Assembly (NCBI RefSeq): GCF_040689105.1
Contig: NZ_JBFBVU010000017.1
Location: 23,540 to 87,539, forward strand
From: Meridianimarinicoccus marinus
Lineage (GTDB): Bacteria; Pseudomonadota; Alphaproteobacteria; Rhodobacterales; Rhodobacteraceae
DNA: 64,000 nt
Direction: 5' to 3'
The notes under the pieces are model-generated. The model worked only from the letters and a program-made list of their open reading frames with translations, searched no databases and had not been told where the DNA came from. A program made the position numbers and the translations under genes. Of the stretch, positions 1-12,000 are shown piece after piece (within the stretch, counting starts at the first letter, position 1; every line of letters begins with the position of its first letter).

Positions 1-3000
1 CGACGCTGGCGCGGGTCGAGACCCTGCTGAACGCGATCTACTATCAGAACCCTTCGGACGACACCGCGTCCTCGCGCAGCTATGAGCTGGACATCAACGA
101 CGGGGACGGTGGCGTTAACGCGGCGACCACCCTGAACATCCAGATCACCCCGGTGGCCGAATCCACCGTGCTTCCCATGCTGGGCAGCGAAACTCAGGTC
201 AACAGCTTCACCACCGGTGCGCAGGACGATGCGCATATGACGGTGCTGAACGACGGCGGCTGGGTGTCCGTGTGGCAGTCGGCGGCGCAGGATGGCAGCG
301 GTCAGGGCATCTACATGCAGCGGTTCGACGCGCTCGGCGCCCCGGCCTCGGGCGAGATGCGGGTGAACACCACCCAGACCGGCGATCAGAGGGACGCGGT
401 GGTGGCCTCGCTTGGCAACGGCGGCTGGGTCGTGGCTTGGGAAGGCAATGGAGCCGGCGACAGCTTCGGCATCTTCACCCAGCGGTACAATCCCGACGGC
501 ACCCCGGCGGGCGGCGAAACGCTGGTCAATTCGACCACCAACAGCACCCAGTATGACGCGGCCATTTCGGCGCTGAACACCGGCGGCTATGTGGTTGTCT
601 GGACCGATATCTTTGCCGACGGCAGCAGCGCCGGGATCTTCTTCCAGCGCTATGACGTCAATGGCGTGGCACAGGGCGGCGAGACCCAGGCGAATGTACA
701 GACCTCCAGCGCTCAGGATCAGCCGGATGTAGCGGTTCTGGCGGATGGCCGGTTCATCGTCACCTGGACGTCGGCCACCAGCGGTGCGGCGGGCGACGGC
801 AGCAGCGACGGAATTTTCGCTCGCGTCTTCAACGCCAATGGCACGCCGGACACCGGCGAATTCCAAGTCAATACCACGGTGACAAGCCAGCAAGACAACC
901 CCTCGGTCGGGGCCACGGCAGACGGCGGTTTCGTGATCGCCTGGGATGAAAACTCCGGCAGTGATGGATCGGGGGTCGGCATCGCCGCCCAACGGTTCGA
1001 TGCCACGGCGACCGCGCAGGGCGCCGAGTTCATCGTCAACGACGTTCGCAACAGCTCCCAGGAATATCCCGATGTCATCGGCCTGACCGATGGCCGTTTC
1101 GTGGTTGTCTGGAGCGATCCGCACAACTCTCTGGACGGCAGTGGCGGCACGGTACTGGGCCAGCTTTATACGGCGACCGGTCAGCGTGTGGACAGCGCGT
1201 TCCGGATCAATACCGAGTTCCAGAGCACCCAGAACCAGCCCACGGCAACTGCCCTGCCCGGCGGAGCGTTTGTGGTCAACTGGACCTCGGCCACCAGCGG
1301 CAGCGCCGGTGACGGCAATTCCAACGGCGTGTTCCAACAGGTTTTTGGCACCATCGCGGGCTTCGGCACCAGCCATGCGCCGGTGATCGTCGGGCTCAAT
1401 GACAGCATTTCCCTGGACGAGTCCGCCTTGAACGCGGGTCTGGAACGCATCGACGCCGACAAGACCATCGCGCTCGGCGACCTTGATTCCGCCGATTTCG
1501 ACACCGGTGTCCTGACCCTGTCGGTCGATCTTCAGGACCCCACCCTGTTCCAGATCACCGATCCCGATGGGTTGGCGCAGGATCAACTGGGCCTTGTCAG
1601 CGGTGACGTGGGCAACGGCGATGTGCAACTCAGCGGCAATGCTGTGGGCGATACGGTGTCGGTCGACGGTACGGTCATCGGCACGATTTCCAGCGATGGC
1701 GTCAACGGGGCCGATTTCTCGATCACCCTGAACGGCAATGCCACGGTTGAAGCGGTCGAGGCCGTGCTTGGCAACCTGGCCTATGGCAACAGCTCGAGCA
1801 GCCCGGAAGCGGCCCGGCGTCTGAAACTGGACCTGAGCGACGGCGACGGCAATGCCGCACAAAGTCGTTTCGTGACCATCAATGTGGTCCCGGAAACCGA
1901 CAGCACGCTGGTGGCGGGTGACGAGCGGCAGGTCAATGCGCATACCGACAACCAGCAAGCCGATCCCGAGATTGTCGAACTTGCGGGTGGCGGCTTTGTC
2001 GTGGTCTGGCAGTCGGTGAACCAGGACAACCGGGGAACCGATGGCGACTGGGGTGTCTTCACCCAGCTTTATGACGCCAGCGGCCGCCCCGTAGGCCCGG
2101 AAACGCGGGTCAACAGCAGCCTGGCGTCGGGGCAGCTGGATCCGGACGTGGCGGCCACGGACGATGGCGGCTACGTCGTGGTCTGGGAGGACTACTCCGG
2201 CTCTGACGGCAGTGGCTATGGCGTCTATGGCCAACGCTTCAACGCGGATGGTTCGACCAACGGGTCCGAATTCCTGGTGAATGTCACGACCTCCAGCAAC
2301 CAGCTTGATCCCTCGGTGGCGGGATTCGAAGGCGGCGGTTTCGTGGTCAGCTTCACCACCAACGGCATCGACGGCTCCGGCACCAGCATTGCCACCCGCA
2401 CCTTTGACGCCGCCGGCGTGGGCGCGGGTTCGGAAACCCAGGTCAACGTCGCCAACACCAGCAGCAACCAGTCGGACTCGCAAGTGGCTGCGCTGGTGCA
2501 TGGTCCGGGCCCGAATGCTGGTACCCATGCCGGTCATGTGGTGGTCTTTGTCGCGCCCACATCAGGTGGCCACGGCGATGGCGACAGCAATGGCATTTTC
2601 GCCCGTGTGTTCGACGACACCGGTGCGGCCGTGGGCAATGACTTCCTGGTCAATACGGAAACGCTGGGCAATCAGCACACGCCCGAGGTGGCCGGCCTGA
2701 CCGGGGGCGGCTTCGTGGTCACCTGGACCTCCAGCGCTCAGGACGGAAGTTCCGAAGGCGTTTTCGCGCAACGGTTCGACAATGCCGGCAGCCCGCTGGG
2801 CACAGAGTTCCGCGTCAACACCGAAACCAGCTTTTCCCAGTACAACGCACAGGTCACCGCCATGGCGGATGGCGGCTTTGTGGTGGCCTGGGAAGACAAC
2901 GGCGGCCGGGACGGTTCCGGCGTAGGGATTTTCGCGCAACGCTATGATGCCAACGGCGTGCGTATCGACGGCGACACTCAAGTCAATCAGGAGGTTACCT

Positions 3001-6000
3001 CGACCCAGACGCAAGCGGCGGTGACATCGTTCGGCACGGGGTTCGCGGCGGTCTGGACCTCTGTCACCTCGGGCTACAGCGGCGATGGCTCCAGCAACGG
3101 GATCTTCCTGCGCACCTTCGAAAGCGCGGCCCCGGGCGCCACCTCGCCGGTGATGGAGGATTTCGAGCGCGCGGTGACCCTGTTTGCCGATGATCTGACC
3201 GTCACCCCGACGGTGCTGGATGACGCGGTGGTGTTCGACGATCCCGACAGCGCCAATTTCAACGGGGGCATGCTGGACGCCTATTACACCACGCCCAACG
3301 CGGCGCTGGATATCCTGACGCTGGACACCTCGGGCGTTGTCAGCATCACCAATGTCGACGAAGTGCGCGTGAACGGCACCCAGGTCGGCACCATTGATGC
3401 GGTGCTGGACGGTCAGGCCGGGGCCGGGCTGCGGATTGCCCTGAACGCGCAGGCCGACAGCGCGGCAGTGCTGGCCCTATTGCAGGCGCTGGCCTTCGGT
3501 TCGGCCGATATCGCAGCCAATGTCGCGGGCACCAGCCGGGGTATCGGGCTGCTGGTGACCGATGGCACCGGCGGCCAGACCGAACCGGACGCGATCCTTG
3601 TGACCATCAACAGCGGCGGATCCACGGCTTCGGGCCTGTCGGTCTCCGACTTTGGTGCGGATCCGCATAGCAACCAGGTCTACAGTCTGAACCCGGTGGT
3701 CGACGAAACCGCCCTGCTGGCCAGCCCGATGGTTCTGGATGCGGACGTGGACCTTGACGACTTTGCCGGCACCAGTTTCGCGGGCGGCTACGTGCGCCTG
3801 AACGAGGTCAATTCCTCGACCATCACAACGCAGATGTCGGTGCAGGATCAGGGCACGGGCACAGGCCAGATCGGCTTCAATGCCACCACAGGGGTGGTGA
3901 CCTATGAAGGCACCGGCATCGGCACCCGCAGTGCAACCAACGATGGCCAGGATGGCGCCAACCTGCAAATCGATCTGAATGCCAGCGCCACCGCCGAGGC
4001 GGTCGAGGCGCTGATCGAGGCGCTGACCTTCGGCCTCAGCGGCAGTTTCAACACCTCGCAGGCGGCCTTCGATCTGACGGTGTCGAACCAGGCCGCGAAT
4101 GTTTCCCAGGTGATGCGGCTGTATCAGCCGATCAACCGCGACTCCGTAGCCCCGGCTGCGGGCACGGAAAGCCAGGTCAACACCTTTACCCCGCACGATC
4201 AGGAGTCCGCGCGTATCGGCGTGCTGTCCGATGGCGGCTACGTGATGGTCTGGACCTCGCGGCTGCAGGATGATCCCACGGTCAACCAGCGCGGAATCTT
4301 TGCCCAACGATACAACGCCTTCGGCGAACAGGTCGGGGTCGAGTTCCAGGTCAACGACATCGCGATGGGCGATCAGATCCAGCCGCGCGTCGCGGGGCTG
4401 TCCAACGGCAACTTTGTCGTGCTCTGGACGGAAGGTTCGGGGCGTGACGGTTCGGGTCAGGGCGTCTATGGCCAGATCGTGCAGAACGACGGCACCTTCG
4501 TCGGCGCGGCTTTCCAGGTCCACGAGCAGACCTCGTCGACCCAGAACAGCGGCACCGTCGTGGATCTGGGCGGCGGGCGCTTCATGGCAACCTGGAGTTC
4601 GCACACCTCCGGCGGGGCGGGCGATGGCAGCGGCTTCGGCATCTTCGGCCGGACCTTCGACGCCACCGGCACCCCGGAAGCGGGCGAGTTCCAGATCAAC
4701 ACCTTCACCTCGGGCGATCAAACGCGGTCGCGTGCGGTCACCCTGCCCGATGGCGATGTGCTGGTGGTCTGGGAAGAGCGTGGCGGTGCCGATGGCAGCG
4801 GCTACGGGGTCTTCACGCAGCGGATCGACAGCACCGGGACGCTGGTCGATCCCGACGGCACCGCTCTGACCGGTGTGGGCACCGGCGAGGTGCAGGTCAA
4901 CACCACCACCACCGGCACCCAGCAGCATCCCGAAGTGGCCGCGCTCTCGGCCTCGGGCACCCTGGCAAACGGCGGTTACGTGGTGGTCTGGGAAAGTGCG
5001 GACGGCAACAGTTTCGGTGTTTACGCCCAGATCTACGACATTGCGGGCGTCGCGCAGGGCGGTGAATTCCTGGTCAACTCCCAGCAACTGAGCTACCAGG
5101 GCGACATTTCCGTCACCGGGCGCGCCAATGGCGGTTTTTCCGTCGCCTGGCGCGACGACAATGGCACCGATGGCAGCGGCCAGGGCATCGTGGCGCAGGA
5201 TTTCCTGGCCGACGGCAGCCGCGATGGCGTGTCCTATGTGGTCAATCCGGAATTCAGCAGCACGCAGTCCAAGCCGGAACTGGCCAGTCTGCTGAACGGC
5301 ACGCTGGTCGCCGGGTGGAGCTCGTTCACCTCGGGCACCGCAGGCGACGGCGACGGCTATGGCGTTTTCCAGCGCCTGTTCGACCAGCCCGCCTTGCCTG
5401 CCGGGGCCATGTCGCCCGTGCTGGAAGGCTTCGAGGATCAGGTGGTCTTCCAGGAAGCCGACGTGAACTCTGGCCTGCAAGTGCTTGATACGGATGGCGT
5501 CTTGTCCCTGACAGACATGGATTCGGCCGACTTTTCCGGCGGCGAGATCTGGCTGGCGCATGTGACAGGATCGACGGATCTCTACCTGCAGCAGGTGAGC
5601 GGCATCTCCGGGGCCGCGCAGGATCAACTGGGCATCGTGGCGGGCAACGGGATCGGTGTGTCCGGCAGCAACGTGACCTTCAACGCGGTCACCATCGGCA
5701 CCATTGATGCCATCCGCGACGGGGTGAATGGCGCCGATCTTCGGATCTCGCTGACCGCAAACGCGACGCCCGAAGCGGTCGAGGCCCTGGTGGCGCAACT
5801 GGGCTACGCCAACCTGTCCAGCGATCCGGCCGCCGACCGCAAGTTGGTGCTGAACATCAGCGATGGCGACGGAGGCGCGACCGGTGCCCATGTGGTCGAT
5901 GTGGCGGTGGTTCCCGACATCGATCGCACCACACTCGCCCAAGGCGGCGAGAGGCAGGTCAACAGCTATACCGCCAGCAACCAGTCCCAAGCGGCCATGG

Positions 6001-9000
6001 CGGCTATCTATGACACCGGCGGCGTGCAGATCGGCTATGTGACCATCTGGCAAAGCGCCGATCAGGATCGCCCGCAGGACGGCGGTGCCGGCATCTATGG
6101 CCAGCGCTTCGATCTGAATGGCACGCCCCTGGGCGGTGAATTTCAGATCAACAGCCACACCGAGTTCAGCCAGCACAATCCGGCCGTCACCGGCCTGATG
6201 ACGGGCGGGTTCGTGGTCAGCTGGACTGACAACAGTTCGGCCAACCCTGCGGGCGAAGCAGCCGGCGAGACCAGCACCGGCGTTTATGGTCAGATCTTCG
6301 ATCAGCACGGCGGTGCGGTGGGCAGCGAAATCCTGATCAACGATGTGGTGGCCTCGACGCAGGACCAAAGTGCGCTGGCGGCACGGGCCAATGGCAATTT
6401 CCTTGCCGCCTGGACCGATCATGGCAATCGCGATGGCAGTGGCCAGGGCGTGTTCCTGCGCGAGTTCTCAGCCGCCGGTGTGCCGCAGGGCGCCGCTGTT
6501 CAGGTCAACACGCAGACCGCTTCGACCCAGACCGATGCCGCGGTCACGGTGCTGACCGGCGGCCGGGTCGTGGTCACATGGACCTCGACAACCTCCGGCA
6601 GCGCCGGCGACGGCAGCGGCAACGGCGTTTTCGCCCGCCTGTACGAAACCGACGGCACGCCTCTGGGCAATGAATTCCAGGTCAACACCACCACAAATTC
6701 CAATCAGGACATGGCGCGCGTGGCGGCGATCAGCGACGGCGGCTTCGTGGCGGTCTGGGATGATGACAGCGGCAGCGATGGCAGCGGCACCGCCGTGTTC
6801 CTTCAGCGCTATGACATGGACGGCAATGCCGTCGGCGTCGAAGAGCGGGTCAACGAAACCACGGTCAATTCGCAATACAACCCCCATGTCATCGGGCTGG
6901 ATGGCGGCGGCTGGGTGGTGGCCTGGTCCGACAACGGCAGCAACGACGGTAGCGGGATCGGCGTCTTTGGACAGGTTTACGCCGCCGACGGTACCCGCAT
7001 CGACGGGGAGTTCCAGATCAATACCGAGGTGGCTTCGACCCAGCATCAGCCGCGTCTGGTGGCCCTGCCGGGCGGCGGGTTCACAGCAAGCTGGTCCTCG
7101 TTTACCTCGGGGACGGCCGGGGACGGCGATCAATACGGGGTCTTCCAGCAGGTGTTCGCCGCCGATGGCACGGTGTTGCTGTCCGAGGATCCGACGATTT
7201 CGGGGCTGGTCGATCTGGTCCTGGACGAGGCGGATGTGAATGCCGCGGGCCAGTTCCTGGCGCCCGCTGCCGGAATCGGCGATGCCGACAGTGCCGATTT
7301 TGCGGGCGGCACGCTGTCCGTCCACATGCTGCGCAATGATACTGTGCAGACCCAGTTCCGGGACCGCGATGCGCTGGCACAGGATCAGCTGGGCATCGAC
7401 GGCTCGGGCGGTGTCGCGGTCGTGGGCAACGCCGTCAACCTTGGCGGATCGCAGATCGGGACGCTGGTCTCAGACGGGACCGACGGTGCTGCGCTGATCA
7501 TCGACCTGACCGGCAATGCCGACCAGGCGGCGGTGCGCACGCTGGTGCGGTCGCTGACCTATGCCAATACCTCGGACGATCCCGAGGGCGCGCGGCAGGT
7601 GTCGGTGCAGTTGACCGATGGCGACGGCGGCGTGTTCCGCCAGACGCAGACCCTGACCATCACGCCCGAGATCGATGGCGCGGTGGCTATTGGCGGCGAT
7701 GTGCTGACCAACAGTTTCCTCACCAGCAGCCAGGAAGACAGTCACGTCGCCGGTCTGGCGAACGGCGGCTATGTGATTGTCTGGTCCTCGCACAACCAGG
7801 ATGCCACGGGCGACAACGACTGGGGTATCTTCGGCCAGAGGTACGATGCTGCCGGGGCGCCGGTGGGCGGCGAATTCCAGGTCAATACCTATACGCCGGG
7901 CAGCCAGACCCATGCTCAGGTGGTCGGCCTCTCCACGGGCGGTTTCGCCGTGTCCTGGATAAGCAGAAACCAGCAGGACGTGATCCTGCAGGTGTTCGAT
8001 GCCAACGGTCAGAAGGCCGGCAGCGAGATCGTGTTCAACACCCCAGTCACCGCCAACGGGGGCAATGTGGCACTGGATGCATTCGACGATCCGGCAAACG
8101 GCAGTTTCGCGCTGGTCTTCAACGGCCAGAGTTCTTCGTCGCCGTTCAATCAGGTCGTGGTCGGGCAGCGGTTCGACGATACCGGCGGCCAGATCGGCGG
8201 CACCTTTACCATCGATCCCGCGGGCAACCCCACAGTGACCAATCCGGACGTGGCGATCCAGTCAGACGGCACCTTCGTGGTGGTCTTCGCGGCCGTCAAC
8301 ATGGACAACCCCGGCGACTTCGACCTCGGCGTGTTCCTGCAACGCTATGCGGCGGATGCTTCGGCCATCGGCGGCCCGATTCAGGTGAACACGCTGGAGC
8401 GGTTCAGCCAGTATGCGCCGCGTGTCGTGGCCACTGACGACGGCGGCTATGCGGTGGCCTACGACAGCGACATTCGCGACGACTCTGGCAACGGGAGTTC
8501 GCCGGGTGTCTATGTCCAGAAGTTCGACGGCAGCGGCAACAAGGTCGGCCCCGAGGTTCTGGTCAACGAAGTGGTGGATGGGTCACAATCAACGCCCGAC
8601 ATCGCGGCCCTGCCGGGCGGCGGGTTTGCCGTCAGTTATACCGACAACAACGGGACCGATGGCTCGGGCTGGGGGGTCTACCTGCAACAGTTCGACGCCA
8701 ATGGATATCGGATCGACGGCGCGGTGCAGATCAATGAACAATTCACCAGCACCCAATTCCAGGGGGCGCTTGCCGCCCTGCCCAATGGCAACCTGGTGGC
8801 AAGTTACACGTCCACGACATCGGGCCCGGCCGGGGATGGCAGCGGCTTTGGAGTCTATCATCGCCTGCTGGGCGATCCGGCGGATTTCGCCACCGGCGGC
8901 AAGCCGGTGCTGGACGGTGTGAACGCGCAGGTCACCTATGACGAGAACGATCTGAACGGGGTGCCGCAACTGATCGACGCCAACGGCGCGGCGGCAGTTT

Positions 9001-12000
9001 CGGATCCGGATTCCGCCGATTTCGACGGCGGCTCGATATTGGTGTCCAACGTCATCGCCTCGGCCCCGCTGATCGACCAGATCAACCCGCCCGACGACCT
9101 GACACAGGATCAGCTTGGCCTGCGGCAGGGCCCGCGGATCTCGATCACCGGGTCGACGGCGGTTCTGGTGGACGGCACCCAGGTGGCCACCATCGGCCAG
9201 AACGGTCAGGATGGCGCGCCCTTCGAGTTGCTGCTGAACAGCAATGCCACGGCCGGGATCGTCGAGTTGCTGGTCGAGAATCTGACCTATCGCAATATCT
9301 CGGACGATCCGCTGCCGCAGCGCCCGCTGCGCATCCAGATCACCGATGGCGACGGCGGGGCGTCTGTCCCGGTTCTGGTCACGGTCAACATCACGCCCAC
9401 CCCCGATGCCTCGGTGGCGGTCGGCGGAGAGCGCATGGTCAACACCACCGCCTCGGGTCTGGAGGACGATCCGGCGGTCGCCATGCTGCCGGTCACAGGC
9501 GGCGACTTCGTGGTGGTCTTTGAAAGTTCGGACAGTTCCGGCACCGGCATCCGCGCCCAGCGGTTCGACGTGCTGGGCAACCCGGTGGCCCGCGACGGCA
9601 GCGGGCTTGCCAATGGGGTCTACGATGAGTTCCTGATCAACGGCGGGTCGCAGACGGGCGCGCAGACCGATCCCAAGATCGCCGCCTTCTCGGACGGCAG
9701 CTATGTGGTGGCCTGGGCCGATGCGTCGATCGACGGCAGCAGCACCGGCATCGCGGCACAATTGTTCAACGAGAATGGCACGCCGAACGGCGGTGTCATC
9801 CAGGTGAATTCGGAGAATACCTCGGTGCAGAGCACGCCGGCGGTGGCGGTTCTGGACAATGACGACTTCGTGGTGACCTGGACATCGATCAGCTCCGGCT
9901 CGGCCGGTGACGGCAGCGGCAACGCGGTCATCGCACGGCGGTTCGACAGTTCGGGCACGCCGCAGGGCACGCCCAACACCGATTTCGTGGTCAACACCAC
10001 CACCACGAGCAACCAGCACCAGTCCGACATCACCAAGCTGAACGACGGCGGGTTCCTGATCGTCTGGGAGGATGATGGCGCCACCGATGGCTCGGGGGAA
10101 GGCGTGTTCGCACAGCGGTTTGACGCCGCCGGAACGGCGGTCGGCGGGGAATTCCAGATCAACTCCACAACCCTTGGCGGCCAGGGCACCCCGCAGGCAA
10201 CCGTGCTGACCGATGGAAACATCGTGGTCACTTGGCGTGACGATACCGCCGATCTGAGCGGTCATGGCGTCTATGCCCAGATCTACGACGTGACCGGCAA
10301 TCCGGTAAACGAGGAGTTCCGCGTCAACGATCAACGTCTGAGCCACCAGAACGACCCGGCCATCGCAGCGCTGGACAGCGGCGGCTTCGTCATCGCCTGG
10401 ACCGATTTCAACAGCACCGACGGCAACGGCCACGGGGTGTTTGCCCAGCAATACGACGGCAACGGCAACCGTCTGGACAGCCAGTTCCAGGTCAACACCA
10501 CTTTCTCGGGCACCCAGAACCAGCCCGACATTGCGGCCCTTCCGGGCGGCGGCTTCGTCATCACCTACAACGGTTCGGTGTTGTTGCAGGTCTATGGCAA
10601 CGATGCGCCGACGGTCTCGCCGGTCTCGGCCGTGGGGGATGAGGACACCAGCATCGTGCTGGACGAATCGATCTTCGACGCGGGCTTCTCCGATCCCAAC
10701 GGCAACACGCTGGCCGAGATCCGCATCGACACCTTCCCGTCGAACGGCACGCTGACGGTGAACGGTGCGCCGGTCACCGCGGGCCAGGTGGTCACGCGCG
10801 CTCAGCTGATCGCGGGCGATCTGGTCTATCTGGGGAACCAGGATTTCAACGGACCAGACAGCTTCACCTGGACCGGATCTGACGGGATCGCCTATGCGCC
10901 CGGTTCGGTTCTGGCGGATATCACCGTCAACCCGATCAATGACGCGCCGGGACTGGAGGCCGGGCCGAACACCTCGGTCACCGAAGGTCAGGCGCTGATG
11001 CGCACCCTGACTTTGTCGGACCCGGACACCGACACGCGCAGCTTCTCGGTCACCTTCGGGGATGGCGCCAGCCAGAATTTCAATTCGGCCAGCCTGTCTC
11101 CGATGATCAGCCATGTCTACGGGGCCGAGGGCAGCTATTTGGTGACGGTCAATGTGGATGACAACTCGGGCGCGGCCAACGCGGCCGAGGTCGACAGCTT
11201 CACCGTGACCGTGGTCAACGGGGCGCCGGTTGCCAACACCGATTTCGCCTTGGTCAGCGAAGACGGGCCGGCCCACGTCGGCAACGTGCTGACCAACGAC
11301 ACTGATCCTGGCGGCGACAGCCTGACCGTGACCGAGGTCAACGGCGTGGCCGCCGACATCGGCATCCAGATCACCCTGCCTTCGGGGGCGCTGCTGACGC
11401 TGAACGGCGACGGGTCGTACTCCTATGATCCGAACGGACAGTTCGAATCTCTTCCGGACTTCCAGAACGGCGCGGACGCCTTCAACTACACGCTCAGCGA
11501 CGGCGAGGGCGGCACCGATATCGGCACGGCGATGATCACCATCGACGGCCAGAACGATGCGCCGCTGGCCAGCGACGACAGCACCAATGTCAACGACGAT
11601 GCCACCGTGACGCTGAATGTGTTGAGCAACGACACTGACGTCGATGGCAACACGCTGACCATTCAGGCCATCGTGCCGCCCTTCAGTGGCGGTATCACCC
11701 TTCCCAATGGGGACGAACAAGTCACCCTGCCCTCGGGCGCCATCGTGACCTATACGCCGGGCACGGGAGACCTTGTCTATGATCCCAATGGCAGCCTCTC
11801 GGGCGGTACCAGTGACAGTTTCGACTATATCGTGTCGGACGGGCGCGGCGGCACCGATACCGCTACGGTGACGATCAACATCAACGGCACCAACCAATCG
11901 CCCATCGCGGCCGATGATTCCGACACCACCGACGAGGAAACCTCTGCCACCGGCAATGTGCTGACCAACGACAGCGATCCCAACGGCGATCCGCTTATGG

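Noticed and set aside
153..155. GTG at 153 as start of the giant protein
   Set aside because: The frame is open upstream and encodes a conserved linker motif, so the gene starts outside the window.
3477..6422. A 981-codon antisense open frame in the giant gene
   Set aside because: Same reason: high-GC antisense frame over repeats, with no family motif.
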